From Deroplatys truncata (lineage: Eukaryota > Arthropoda > Insecta > Mantodea > Mantidae), in contig CM060979.1 in assembly GCA_030765065.1 (NCBI GenBank), positions 104,458,350 through 104,522,349 of the forward strand: a stretch of 64,000 bases of DNA, read 5' to 3'. Below the pieces are notes generated by a model. The model made no database searches. It was not told where the DNA came from and saw only the letters and a list, made by a program, of their open reading frames with translations. The first letter of the stretch is position 1. The number at the start of each line of letters is the position of its first letter. The position numbers and the translations under genes were made by a program. Below, piece by piece: positions 21,887 through 32,401 of this stretch.

Positions 21887-22883
21887 TCTCCTTTATAATC
21901 AGTACACTTTTGCATCCGTTTGAATCATTTGTCAAAGCATGGTTTTTGAAGGCATCAAAGGCTTCTTCTGCCAACGAAAATCGTTGTCCGCGCAATTTAT
22001 TCTTGATGTTCGGGAACAAAAAGAAGTTATCAGGTGCCAAATCAGGACTGTATGGAGGATGATCCATCAATTTGATTTTTTGAGCTTTCAAATACTCTGT
22101 TGTTAGACGAAATGTGTGTGCACTTGCATTGTCTTGATGAAGAACGATCCTACGGTTCTTGTTGGTTTTCCTTACTTCACCGAAGACTTCCAACAAACAA
22201 ATGACTGTGTACCATTCGGCATTGACCGGTTTACGTTCCTCTAAAGGGACTGTTGCTACATGGTCAATTTGGCTGAAAAAGCAGGCGACCATTTGCTTCG
22301 AAGTGCTTTGAGTGCGAACAACTTTTGTTGAATTTGCTTCATATTGAAACACCCATACCCTCGACTGTTGTTTACGTTCCGGCTCATACGCATAGATCCA
22401 CGATTCGTCACCTATTAAAATCTTATATACGTCTTTTGAGGCACCACCATTGTATTTCTTGAGCATTTTTGTACACCAATTGACACGAGCATCTTTGAGA
22501 TTGCGTCAAATTATGTGGGATCCAACGAAAGCAAAGCTTTTACATGGCTAAATAATTATGCAATATTTTATATATGCTGGTGGAACTAATGCCTAGGGTT
22601 GCCTCAATCTCACAATATGTGGCATGACGATCTTTCATTATTAGGTTTTGCACTGCATCAATGTTTTCTGGCTCAACAACTTATTTTGGACGACCTTCAC
22701 GAACTTCATCATTAAGCGAACGGCGGCCACGATTAAGTTCGTTATACCAGCGTTTCACAGTGGCAAAGGATGGAGCTTCGTCGCCAAATATGGGAGTTAG
22801 TTGATCGATGCACTCTTATCTTGATAATCCACGTCGAAAGTGCAATAAATCATTGCACGAACATTTTCACGAGTTAATTCCAT
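21887..22883 (-). pseudogene. Mariner DD34D transposase, degenerate
   Basis: The minus-strand start ATG lies at about 22883 (MELTRENVRAMIY). The N-terminus is frameshifted within 30 codons and has in-frame stops after EGRPK and before the segment KLCFRWIPHNLTQSQ. The catalytic half is open from 22466. D1 lies in GDESWIYAYEPE and D2 in LHQDNASAHT. The third block reads YSPDLAPDNFFLFP: counting 34 residues after D2, the third catalytic position is Asn, not Asp. The C-terminus shifts frame before RMQKCTDYKGEYFEK and the stop at about 21887. It cannot encode active transposase as it stands. Confidence 0.9.
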
Positions 22884-23029
22884 GTTTTTGTTGACACACA
22901 ATTTTCAGGTTAGTGTAAACAAAACAAATGACGCTCTATTGACAAAATGTTTGAAGTAGATTATGGTAAAAAATGTCAAACTTTCCATTGGAAACGTCAG
23001 ATGGCACCTACAACATTCAGGGTTGCCAA

Positions 23030-23056
23030 GGCTCAAAATATAAATAGTGCCCCTCG
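23030..23056 (-). repeat. Mariner right TIR
   Basis: 27 bp, perfect inverse of 21803-21829, followed by TA. Confidence 0.95.
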
Positions 23057-23058
23057 TA

Positions 23059-23562
23059 TCATCATGGCTGTAAATCTTATTGTTTTTACTACCTGTAGTT
23101 CTTGTCTACACATTAGGTATTTTTCTAATCAGCTAACACGCGGATACTTCCTGCGTACTTGTGTTGTTGAAGGTGTGAAACCCATTCCGTACTGTGAATT
23201 ATTATAGCATAAGCTATTGGCCACAAATGACAGAGGCATTCAATGATGGGATGTGCTCTAGGGGACAGACTTACAGCATCACTCATCAATGTTACATTTT
23301 TCCTTTAGTGTGCATGTTCGTTACTCTATCTTAATGATGCTATAAATGTAAATCCGCATCATGCACTCACTATTGCTTTCATAAGCTACCGGATTACCTA
23401 CCTATATAAGTTTGTCTCTTTTCTTGGCCGCCAACTGCATGACTGATCCACTTAATCGGGTGCTGCGTTTTGTGTTTAACAGGCACTTTCTTGGAAAACT
23501 AAAGTACAACTTTTTTATCAATACACGAACAGACTCGGATCTTGATAACTAAGACCAATAGG
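23059..23562. other. Unannotated DNA
   Basis: Spacer between the mariner and the long-TIR element. Nothing recognisable. Confidence 0.4.
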
Positions 23563-23564
23563 TA

Positions 23565-23919
23565 CTATCTTTCAAGAAAGTAAATGTACACTTTTCTCGG
23601 ATCAGTATCATTCAGGCGTTCCGTGAGTAGGGAGTATGAAAACTAAATCGGCTTGGTCGTAGATGTATACTGCCGTGGCCGCCATTTTAACCTGTCACTC
23701 ATTCGAAGAATACCATGGCTATATTGACCCAATATGATGAAATATGGACTAAATATCACAAGTTGCAATTCTCTTGTAGCTGAGCTATTAACTGCATGGC
23801 GTTGGAGAATATGCACGAAAAGGAAAACACACGGAATAATGATTTTAATAGAACTTTAAAATAATATTTTAATAATAATATTTTAATAATATCTATGTTG
23901 TATATAACCCATGTACTAT
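23565..23919 (+). repeat. Left long terminal inverted repeat
   Basis: Matches the inverse of 26011-26302 with several small indels. Shared landmarks are GGCGTTCCGTGAGTAGG, ATGAAAACTAAATCGGC, CGCCATTTTAACCTG, GAGCTATTAACT and GTTGTATATAACCCA. It has an extra AT-rich expansion near 23868-23893. Confidence 0.88.
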
Positions 23920-24132
23920 TATCGGCGCAACAGTTCTAGACATGCGAAAATCTTAATGAGAGCTATGAAGCGAGTTGCTTACCAGATCAGGAGGTGACCG
24001 GTCGTCTGCATGCTGCAGGAGTGCGTGGGACAGTCATTGTCAAATATCCGCACACTGATTATGCACTGCACTGCTCTGCGCTGATAAACTTAGTTATATA
24101 CAGTGTATTAAAATCCACGCTGTAAAAAGCGC

Positions 24133-25761
24133 TTAATATAAAAAACACTCAATCATTGTCTCCAATTCTTCCACACCTAACAATCCTTCCTCTTCTGCGG
24201 AATCACTCACATTATTACCATCATCACTGCTGTCACTACTTTCTGCACCATTATCCTGGATGAGAATTATTTCTATTTGATTTTCTGCAATTCGGTATTT
24301 TTCGAAATATTGATTCTTAATTTAATCAACATGTCGACATACATTTTCCCATTCTGGCCTTCCAATTTCAGCAAATTGCTGCCGTTATAACTGCTCCACA
24401 TATTTTAATTTAAAGGCGATATTTCTGCATGCCATCCATTTTTTGATATCAGCCCAGATTAATTCGATTGTGTTTAGATCTGGGTGATACGATGACAATC
24501 TAAGTACATTATGGGGATGTTGTATTACTATCTGGTCAAGTATGTATGACTTCTGAAGCTGTTTGTTGGCTTTAATTAAGTTATATAGCTTTGTTTTACT
24601 CATGCTTTCATGTAAAGCTATATTATGTGTAATTAACCAAGCTCTCATTTCTTCTTTCAAGGAATTTGAGGTAGGTGGTTTGTCAATTTGAGTGTTGACG
24701 CATTGTGAAGCATTGTCGATGACCAGAACAGACCCAGCAGGTATATTAGGTATCAACATGGCGTTGATTCACTTCTTGTAATTTTCTGTATTCATTTCTT
24801 GATGAAAATCTCCTGTTGTTTGTTGCGACTTGTAAAAGAAGGGCGGCTTTGAACGAAGCCGATCTTTCCAACAGCATGAACGATAATAAGTATTTGCCCT
24901 TTGGCAACAGGTGCCTGCAAACCTAATTCGCTATCGTCACTACAACTTTTAGATGCTGTATGACTGCTGTGTATGTATGACTCGTCTTCATACACTATAG
25001 TATTTTTCTGAAATTTGTAGCACCACCTTGAAAATTGATGCTGATATAAGTACACACTGATATAAGTACATATAAAATTATAGTCATTTGGAAAGGTAGA
25101 ATCAGACTGAAAAATTAAATACCATAGCCGGGATTTGGACCACGAATCTTAGGCTTTCCGTGCCGTTGCTCTAACCGACTAAGCTACATTTACTTTTTAT
25201 TTTTAATTTTTTATTTTATTTTATTATTATTATTTTATTTTATTTATTTAATTATTTTGCTTTTCTGTTAGAACACTTCTATTTGATTTTGGTTTCTTCC
25301 ACTTGAACCCTAAATCTTTAATAATTTTTCTGAGATTTGTGGCACCACCTTGAAAGTTTCTGCTGTCTTTCAGCTTGATAAGCAATCTGCTTATTGTTAG
25401 CACAGTTTTTTCTTCCACATAAGAATTGTGAATCGTGCGCCGAATGACGCATTCGAAATCGTCTATTTCTGTAATACGTTTAGGGACCTTATGTTTCTTC
25501 CCAGGTGCGTCAAATGGCACTCTTTCATCCATATGTTTTTTTATTATCTTTGAGAACTCTGGAAACGGAACTCGGTGAAACGCCAGTTGCTTTGACTACT
25601 CTTTCTTTCACTCTCTTAAGGCTTTTGTGGAACTCGGATGAACATATATTTTCTTCCTTCATCTCTGCTTCTTGCTTCATGAAATCGAGGACATTTGCAA
25701 TTATTTCCCTATTTTGACTGTGTAACACCTTAACTCTTAACTTTGAAAACGTAGGAGCCAT
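24133..25761 (-). pseudogene. DDE transposase (DD~83E spacing), frame-broken
   Basis: Minus-strand pieces in order: 25761-25525 (MAPTFSKLRVKVLH; HTH-like ERVVKATGVSPSSVSRVLKD), 25532-25248 (CVIRRTIHNSYVEEKT; FKWKKPKSNRSVL), a SINE interruption, 25055-24792 with D1 in VYEDESYIHSSH, and 24759-24385 with D2 in VLVIDNAS and the glutamate block YHPDLNTIELIWADIKKWM. It then runs to an acidic tail rich in D/S/E (AESSDSSDDGNNVSDSAEEE) and a stop near 24133. The catalytic D, D and E are all retained, but there are at least three frame breaks. By my count 83 residues separate D2 from E, far more than the 34-41 of ordinary Tc1/mariner groups and close to the group described as DD82E (Sailor, from memory). 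Confidence 0.85.
25100..25255 (-). mobile_element. tRNA-derived SINE inside the transposase gene
   Basis: On the minus strand a tRNA-like head (TGTAGCTTAGTCGGTTAGAG, A box; GGTCCAAATCCCGGC, B box) lies at about 25120-25190. On its 3' side as written on the plus strand is a (TTTTA)/(TTA)-rich tract to 25255. It separates two transposase segments that should be contiguous, so it is an insertion. Its borders are uncertain. Confidence 0.72.
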
Positions 25762-26010
25762 GGTTATAATTATAATAAATATAAAGTAAATACTATTTAG
25801 ATACTGCTCTCTTAAAAATTACAACCAGATGCAGACACTTTCTAGCAGACTATGTGTTACCACTGTGAGTAAGCAAAGGTATTATATCGCTTTCGTTGAT
25901 TAAGCTAAACATAAACCATTCCTAGGCTCGGCAGCTGGGGTGGCAATCAAGGTCACGATTCCAGAAGTTTTGCGCGAGTTATAACATATGCTACGACATT
26001 ACATGGTACG

Positions 26011-26302
26011 ATAGTACGTGGGTTATATACAACATTCTATTCTATTAAAATCATCATTCCAAGTGTTTTCTGTTTTCTTGCATATTTTCCAATGCCATGT
26101 AGTTAATAGCTCAGGAGCAAGAGAAATGCTACTTGTTTTGTGATATTAGTCCATATTTCGTCATATTGGGTTAATATAGCCTTAGAGTTCTTCGAAGTGA
26201 GTGTCAGGTTAAAATGGCGACCACGGCCGATTTAGTTTTCATACGCCTACTCACGGAACGCCTGAACCGCGAAAAGTGAACATTTACTTTCTTGAAACAT
26301 AG
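26011..26302 (-). repeat. Right long terminal inverted repeat
   Basis: Inverse counterpart of 23565-23919. Plus-strand landmarks are TGGGTTATATACAAC, CAGGTTAAAATGGCG, GCCGATTTAGTTTTCAT and CTCACGGAACGCCTGAA. Confidence 0.88.
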
Positions 26303-26620
26303 TACTGGGCAGCTCGGATGGATACTGAGCTGTAGCTTGGGTGGCCTACTTGTGCAGAAGCTTCATGTTCTCGGAATTGAGTATTACTGGGACAATGCAA
26401 CAATAATTTCCTGGCGGACACATGCTGAAACTTGGAAGCTGTGTGACTCGCGCTCAGTTTCTGTAATTTGATCTTCAGTTGTGTTATCATGGAGCGGCCA
26501 TAATACGGAAACAACGAATTAGTTGATATGTTGTATGTGTTTGGAGAGTGTCGACACAACAGCAGACAAGCACGAGCACTTTGTTACCAAAGGTTTCCAG
26601 TTAGACCTCAGCACTGTTTC

Positions 26621-27243
26621 TTTTTACTTTCACTAATATATAAATCAGTAGATAGAGAAGGTATTGCATCCAAAAATTCGATACCAAGATTCTACCAAAT
26701 ATGTATGTTAAAAGCCATTTTTAGAAAAAGTTCCGTGTGTGTGTTTGTAAACAGCATAACTAAAAAACAAAAATTCGGATAAATTTCAAACTTGGTATTT
26801 CAGTTCAGTATCTTCCAAGGATGCAACACGAATATTTTCAAGAAAATCCCCATACGCTCAACTACCCTTTATATGGAACATTTTTCGAAAACTTTGATTT
26901 TCTAAAAAATGGCTATAACGTTTTGGGTTAATATACCATGTATTAAAGATATTTACATGACAATTAAAATCTATATCTGGAATTTTCTGGGAACAACCTG
27001 TGAATTCATCTTTATTCGGAAGGAATTGTGTATAATCTTGCATAATTGGTAAACCTTAAGCAATAAACGAAAACGTACTACACAAAAAAGTAGATCTCTT
27101 TAAAACACGATTTATTTCAAATAAGTTTTTTTGTGGCATAAGCCATTTCTGAAATATCCGTTATTAATGGTTCGAATTATTCATTATTGGCCATTTTCTT
27201 AAAGTCCCGTACACTCAGTTGTTTCTCACGACTGCATGGAAAT
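26621..27243 (-). repeat. Rep860 copy 8 (reverse, truncated)
   Basis: Begins TTTTTACTTTCACTAATATA, carries only a short GTGTGTGTGTTTG run near 26734-26747, and ends near ACGACTGCATGGAAATG, short of the distal part. It belongs to the subfamily of copies 2 and 4. Confidence 0.78.
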
Positions 27244-27327
27244 GTCATTCGGACTGGCAATAACAATCCATGCGTCACGGAAAGTTACCCTTTTAAGGGT
27301 TGTTTTTCATTCTACTGTTCTTTTTTT

Positions 27328-27580
27328 GTTTTATTTATGGACACTCTTTAACTACTATGGTTCTTAGCGTCCCATTCCATATCGGGCGTGAAAGACCGGT
27401 AATTTTGCTCAGAGGCCTCTTTATCAGGCTTGAGGTTCTTTTACATGCCGTAAATCTACGACACGGGACCACCGGCTTTACTTCCATTCCGAAGGAAGCC
27501 ATACTAAGAATTTTTACGCCCGAAAAAATCCATCGCCCTCCTCCGGGTTTGAACCCGCGACCGAAATCATCATTGTCATA
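27328..27580 (-). mobile_element. SINE-like repeat type S3 (minus strand)
   Basis: The plus strand reads TTTATTTATGG, ACTACTATGGTTCTTAGCGT, CCCATTCC...GGGCGTGAAA, GACCACCGGCTTTACTTCC and CCCGAAAAAATCCATCGCC, ending with GGGTTTGAACCCGCGACC. On the minus strand that last word is a B-box-type GGTTCAAACCC. The same block without the last part recurs at 52727-52925. The open frames through both are artefacts. Confidence 0.75.
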
Positions 27581-27660
27581 AATAATTATTATCTGAAATG
27601 ATAATACTATCAGTTTAATCTCTAAAAGAAATTAGAATACTTCTTAATGTTGTAACCTTC

Positions 27661-28107
27661 CCTAATAAACTGAATCCGAAGATCCCCACTGACTGGAAAG
27701 CTGCGGTTTACTCGGCTGTCAATGAGGTTGTTCCGACAGCTGACAAATTGTGGCGGCATGGCAGAGCAACATCAAATCTCTGCCTCAGGTGTTCTGCGGT
27801 GGAGACATTGCGTCACAAGTTGGTGGATTGTGCCGTCGTACGCCCAATATGGGACTGGATATATGGACGCATAGGAGTGATTTGTAGTGGCGTGCAGATG
27901 TTTCCACGGGAGGTCTATCTGAATCTCGAATTCAAGCACGGTGACAAGAAACTGACAGATGCCCTTACTTGGCTCATCTTTGCCACATATTTTTGGATAC
28001 TAAAAGTGAATCTACAGGCCTTCCAGAGATTTATCCGGAAGGAACGCTGGGAGTTGGACAAAAGGACCACTTTGGCCTTGGATCTCCCGCATTTAAGGAA
28101 GCTCTAA
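27661..28107 (+). pseudogene. LINE ORF2 C-terminus with CCHC zinc motif
   Basis: The open frame starts reading at about 27661 (PNKLNPKIPTDWKAAVYSAV) and runs to the stop at 28105-28107. It contains LWRHGRATSNLCLRCSAVET and LRHKLVDC, that is C-x2-C...H-x4-C, the zinc-binding knuckle found after the RT domain of several insect LINE clades. About 148 residues with no frame break, so this is either a young copy or a neutral open frame. The RT domain is missing. Confidence 0.8.
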
Positions 28108-28241
28108 GTGTCCACTTCAGAAGGGCATATGCTAAGAATAGGGATAAGAAGAAGAAGAAATAAAGGTGATCTATCCTTCATGTGTAGTAGTTTCCATATT
28201 CTCCTAAAACCTATTCCAAAATAAAGTAAATAAATAAATAC
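27661..28241 (+). mobile_element. 5'-truncated LINE with (TAAA)n tail
   Basis: The zinc-motif coding end is followed by about 130 bp of 3' UTR and a terminal AAGTAAATAAATAAATACA tract at 28223-28241. No target duplication found. Confidence 0.72.
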
Positions 28242-29000
28242 ATTGCACAAAAAAACCATTAACCTTGGCAGAGACCTGCCATTCAATTGTGAAAAAAAAC
28301 ATCAATAAAAAAATGACGTCCAGGTACCGAAACGTACACCTAAGCATTTAGAGAAAAGATCATTCTATAATGCAATTTAAATTACAACGGCTGAAATGAT
28401 GTCTCAGGAAGAATGTAGATATATTTTAAGTATAAGCTGAAAGTTAAAATTTTTAGTGCATGATCAGTGCAAGTTTCCGAAATTATAGACCATATTTTAA
28501 AGATTTTGAGAGCATAAATGCCCGATGTCTAAACGTTATACATTTTCAGAAATATACCAAAATGGCCTTTTATATAAAAAAATAAAGAGCAGCCAGCGGT
28601 ATACATAAATTATATTTTAAACCTGACAGTAGAATCAAAATGTACGGAAAAATTTGACAAAACATAAATTATATATAATGTATATGAATTACATTTTATA
28701 TAGAGTAACTAATGCAACCTACAGTCATGCATTGCACTAGAACACAGTGGAGTGTAGGTCACCCACCTGTGCCAATGCAATGTGCCCGCTGCCCGCCCAA
28801 CAGCTCTCAGCCAGTTTCTCAGCATCTGCACATCGCTGTATAATATCTGTTTCCTCATTTGCATCTGAATTCTACCATATTAGCAAAGCCATGCATCTAA
28901 AACAGGGTGCTATCATTTTACAGAACTCCATTGTGAGTTAAGCATAATTAAACAGTAGAAAGAAATGATTCTCTTAAAAGAACGCACGTGTTTCCGAAGA
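28242..29000. other. Unannotated AT-rich DNA
   Basis: Nothing recognisable. A 64-codon frame at 28747-28941 has no motif. Confidence 0.4.
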
Positions 29001-29011
29001 GCTATCTACTT

Positions 29012-30115
29012 GAATAAAACATCATATGTGATACAATCACATGACTTTCTATATTCATTTTTCTATAGACTAATTTTACAAAAGATTGCTCTATTTCCAG
29101 TTATTCTAGATAAACTTTCAAATAACATTTATACATTTCATTGTGGGATACAGTATGTAAAGCGATAGTCAGAGCTTTAAAAAGCGTGTGACAATGTGAT
29201 AGCTTTGAAATTCTATATTCTTTGTTTGACCACGAGGAAAAACAAACAAACAGAGACTTATCAGTTGAGAAAAGTATAAGTGTTTTGAAGTTCAAACCAA
29301 TAACAAGAAATATCTCGGGAATGGCTAACTCCAAAAAAACATTTTTTAGTTCCATTTATACTCCGCCTTTAACAACATTGGTCTTATTGGTGGCCTTTCC
29401 TTTGAAACGTATTGCCTATTGGCAACAGTGTTAACTCGTATTCTCTCGTTGGGTTTCATGCACTATTGGGTTTTTAATCATTCTATAACTCACACATTCA
29501 CACTCTTATGTATACTTCCAGACTTTGGGGAAGACAGGGAATAATCTTGGCTAGTGAGAAATTCCCACACACCCAGCCGGGAATCGAACCCGGGACCCCT
29601 CGCAAAACAGGGAGGTGTTCTACCGACTGAGCTACGGGGTCAGCCACAAAATTTTTATTTGACATAAATTATGTGCTTTTACGAGATCTACATGTTTGTG
29701 TTCTAAGATTTTGTCGATCTCTTACAGCTTATTAGCTGTACAAAGTCATCGAGAATGAAAAGGACTTCACAGGTTATTCCCAGGAAATTCAAGATATACA
29801 TTTTATTTTTCATGCAAATGTTTCGAACACATATTTTAATCAAAGTCGTTAGAGTCATTTTTGAAAAAATAAGTAACGTGTAGTTTGAGGTGGAGAATTT
29901 TCTTGAAAATCTTCGTGTCGCGTGCTTGCAGGATTCTGAACTTAAATATCAAGTTTGGTATTTAGCCGAATTTTTATTTTGGAGTCATAAACACACGGAT
30001 TTTTTTAAATTTTTTTTATTAAGGGAGTCTGAAAACGCGCACTTGCGTGAAATCTCGGTATCGAAGCTTTGGATGAAATGCAATACTTCTACTTATATTA
30101 GTATAGAAAGGAAAA
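29012..30115 (+). repeat. Rep860 copy 9 (forward), interrupted by a SINE
   Basis: Starts CATATGTGATACAATCACAT near 29022 with the family word GACTTTCTATATTC, and is interrupted at 29349-29647 by an S1 SINE. It resumes TTTTTATTTGACATAAATTA and runs to about 30110 (TATTAGTATAGAAAGG). The (CA)n run has collapsed to AAACACACGG near 29990 followed by a poly(T) tract, and the 3' end is degenerate. Confidence 0.8.
29349..29647 (-). mobile_element. tRNA-derived SINE, body type S1 with CCCCGTAGCTCAGTCGG head
   Basis: Near-complete SINE on the minus strand inside Rep860 copy 9. The tRNA-like head at about 29573-29643 has A box TAGCTCAGTCGG and B box GGTTCGATTCC in CCCGGGTTCGATTCCCGG. The body includes CTAGCCAAGATTATTCCC and GTCTGGAAGTATACATAAGA and ends in GGCGGAGTATAAATGGAA. 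The head preserves good Pol III promoter boxes, but its anticodon arm is imperfect. Confidence 0.85.
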
Positions 30116-30119
30116 ATAC

Positions 30120-30530
30120 AAAAGCAAATAGACCTGTGGTTGTTTTGAAATTAAACTTTTAACGAGAATCTATGGTTTGTATTTATCGCCCAAAAGCCAA
30201 GCAAACTTCCTAACCAGCACCATCAGTTACATAGATTAAACTTTGTGCCGGTACTCGGCTCTTGTTTTGTTTGCTATGATTGGTGAGCGGTGGGAATGGT
30301 GCTCTCAAAATGTTTATCTTATGTGGATGCAGCCACAATCAAGGGTGTAATAATAAACGTGGCTCTACCTTGAGAGTACGAAGTCTATTTCGGCCTTAAC
30401 CTCAATGGTTGCGAGTTACCAATAAAAAATTCGGTTTTCGATTATAAAGAAATCAGCGACACAAACAAAAATATATATGGCAGGAAACTTTATGTGGTTC
30501 TAATAAATCGATAAGTAGATATATTATCAG
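30120..30530. other. Unannotated DNA
   Basis: Nothing recognisable. Confidence 0.4.
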
Positions 30531-30532
30531 TT

Positions 30533-30698
30533 GTTACTTTCTCTTGCTGCTTATCTACAATGAGCAGAAGAAGACTACATAGCACCGAAAAATTCGACAT
30601 CGAGGTTTCTATGAAAGTACACGTTTTGAAGTTCCTGAATCCAAAAGGAGCACTTTTAGAGAAAGGTTCGTGTGTGTGTCTGTAAGCAGCATAACTAA
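30533..30698 (-). repeat. Rep860 copy 10 (reverse), first part
   Basis: TTACTTTCTCTTGCTGCTTA to AAGCAGCATAACTAAAA. It is interrupted at about 30699 by two forward copies. A possible continuation (AAACGGTCGGTGAAATA) lies at about 32402-32420 and fades quickly. Confidence 0.7.
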
Positions 30699-31570
30699 AA
30701 AAATCTGATGTGTTATACTCACATAACTTTCTCTACTCTTGTACAACCTAATTTTACAAACGCCTATTCTCCATATGCTTCATGTTAATCGATATATCGA
30801 GATGTCAATCTTATTGGTAATTTTCTTGTAGATGCAAGGAAAATATGGTAGCTTTTAAGCGATAGTCAAATATTTTAACGCTGGTTGCTATGTGACGCAT
30901 TCCATTCTCTTTGCAAGTCCAGGACATAAAAAAATGAATAACGAATTTGAGAAAAAGTATAAGTATTGGAAAATTTAAGGAAATAACAAGCAATATCTCG
31001 AAAACGGTTCACTCAACAAAAGAAATGTATATGACATAAGTTGTGTATTTTAACGCGATCTACATTTTTTGTGTAGTAAATTTTTGTCTATCTCTTATGG
31101 TTTACCAGTTATGCAAAAGTCGTTCACAATGAAGAATACTTTTGGAGACATTCCCAGAAAATTCGAGATATACTTTTCATTTCTCATGACATTACCCTAA
31201 ACATATGATATTTTCATCAAAATCGTTAGAGCCATTTTTGAGAAAATTAAAATTTTCGAAAAATCTTCCATGTAAAGGGTAGTCTGGGGTGGGGGGATTT
31301 TCTTGAAAACCTTCGTGTCGCATCTCTGGAAGATACTAAACCTAAATACCAAGTTTGGTGCTTATCCGATTGTTCATTTTTGAGTTATGCTGTACACAGA
31401 CACACACACACAGACACACACACACACACAGACACACACGGACATGTTTCCAAAAATGCTTTTTTTGGATTCAGGAGGTCTCAAAACGTGTATTTCCGGT
31501 GAAATCTCGGTATCGAATTTTTGGGTGGAATGCAATACTTCCCCTACTTACTATACGTAGTAGAGAAAGT
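30699..31570 (+). repeat. Rep860 copy 11 (forward, full length)
   Basis: From AAATCTGATGTGTTATACTC to GTAGTAGAGAAAGT, about 872 bp, with a (CA)n run at 31400-31440. Directly followed by copy 12 in the same orientation. Confidence 0.88.
31400..31440. repeat. (CA)n/(GACA) microsatellite
   Basis: Interrupted CA repeat within Rep860 copy 11. Confidence 0.92.
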
Positions 31571-32400
31571 AAAAATCTGATGTGTTATACTCACAGAACT
31601 TTCTCTGCTCTTGTACAAACTATTTTTACAAACGCTTATTCTCCATCTTCTTTATTTTAATCGAGACAAACCTTTGCAGAGACAATCTTATTGTTAATTT
31701 TCTTGTCGGGGAATATGGTAGGCTTTAATTAATAGTAAAATCTTTTAAGAGCTGGTTGCTATGTGGATCATTCTATTCTCTTTGCATATCCAGGATATAA
31801 AAAAACGAATAACGAATTCCCATTTGAGAAAAAGTATAAGTATTGGAAAATTCAAACAAATAACAAGTAATATCTTGGAAATGGTTCCCTACGAAAAAAA
31901 GTATATAACATAAACTACATTTCTTGTGTAGAAAAATTGTGTCTATCTCTTACGGTTTACCAGTTATGCAAAAGCCATTCAGAAAGAAGAGGAATTTTGG
32001 GGACATTTACAGAAAATTCAAGATATACATTTTATTTGTTATAAAATATCTTAAATATATGATATTTTAATTAAAATCGTTAGAGCCGTTTTTGAGAAAA
32101 TCAAAAATTTCGGAAAATTTTCCGTGTAAAGGGTAGTCTGGGCGAGGGGATTTTTTTTAATATCCTCGTGTGGCATCTTTGAAAGATACTGAACCTAAAT
32201 ACCAAGTTTGGTGTTTATTCGATTTTTCATTTTTGAGTTATGCTGTTCACAAACACACAGACATACACATGGGCCTCTTTCTAAAAGTGTTTTTTTTGGA
32301 TTCAGGGGTCTCAAAACATGTATTTCCAGTAAAATCCCAGTATCGAATTTTTGGGTGGAATGCAGTACTTCCCCTACTTACTCTACGTAGTAGAGAAAGT
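31571..32400 (+). repeat. Rep860 copy 12 (forward, full length)
   Basis: Starts AAAAATCTGATGTG immediately after the GTAGAGAAAGT end of copy 11 and ends GTAGTAGAGAAAGT, 830 bp. Its microsatellite is short (CAAACACACAGACATACACA). The head-to-tail junction with copy 11 has no spacer beyond TAAA. Confidence 0.88.
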
Positions 32401-32401
32401 G

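Larger units (their letters stand above)
21803..23056 (-). mobile_element. Full-length mariner with perfect 27-bp TIRs
   Basis: 21803-21829 and 23030-23056 are perfect inverted repeats of 27 bp (outer end CGAGGGGCACTATTTATA), each flanked by the TA target duplication (21801-21802 and 23057-23058). The length of 1254 bp is normal for mariner. The transposase gene lies on the minus strand and is broken. Confidence 0.93.
23565..26302 (-). mobile_element. 2.7-kb Tc1/mariner-IS630-type transposon with long TIRs
   Basis: The ends CTATCTTTCAAGAAAGTAAA (23565) and its inverse (ending 26302) are flanked by TA on both sides (23563-23564 and 26303-26304). Inverted similarity continues inward for about 300 bp. 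The transposase pseudogene lies between the arms on the minus strand. A tRNA-type SINE (about 25070-25255) is inserted in the coding region. Long arms of this kind are unusual for mariner, whose ends are normally about 30 bp. Confidence 0.88.

Noticed and set aside
22947..23207. 86-codon open frame spanning the mariner right end
   Set aside because: It crosses the TIR boundary and reads non-coding DNA on the strand opposite the transposase.
29573..29643. Functional tRNA gene
   Set aside because: Good A and B boxes, but the anticodon and acceptor stems do not close and a SINE body follows. The same holds for 8640-8712, 25120-25190, 33371-33446, 43780-43850 and 47172-47247.
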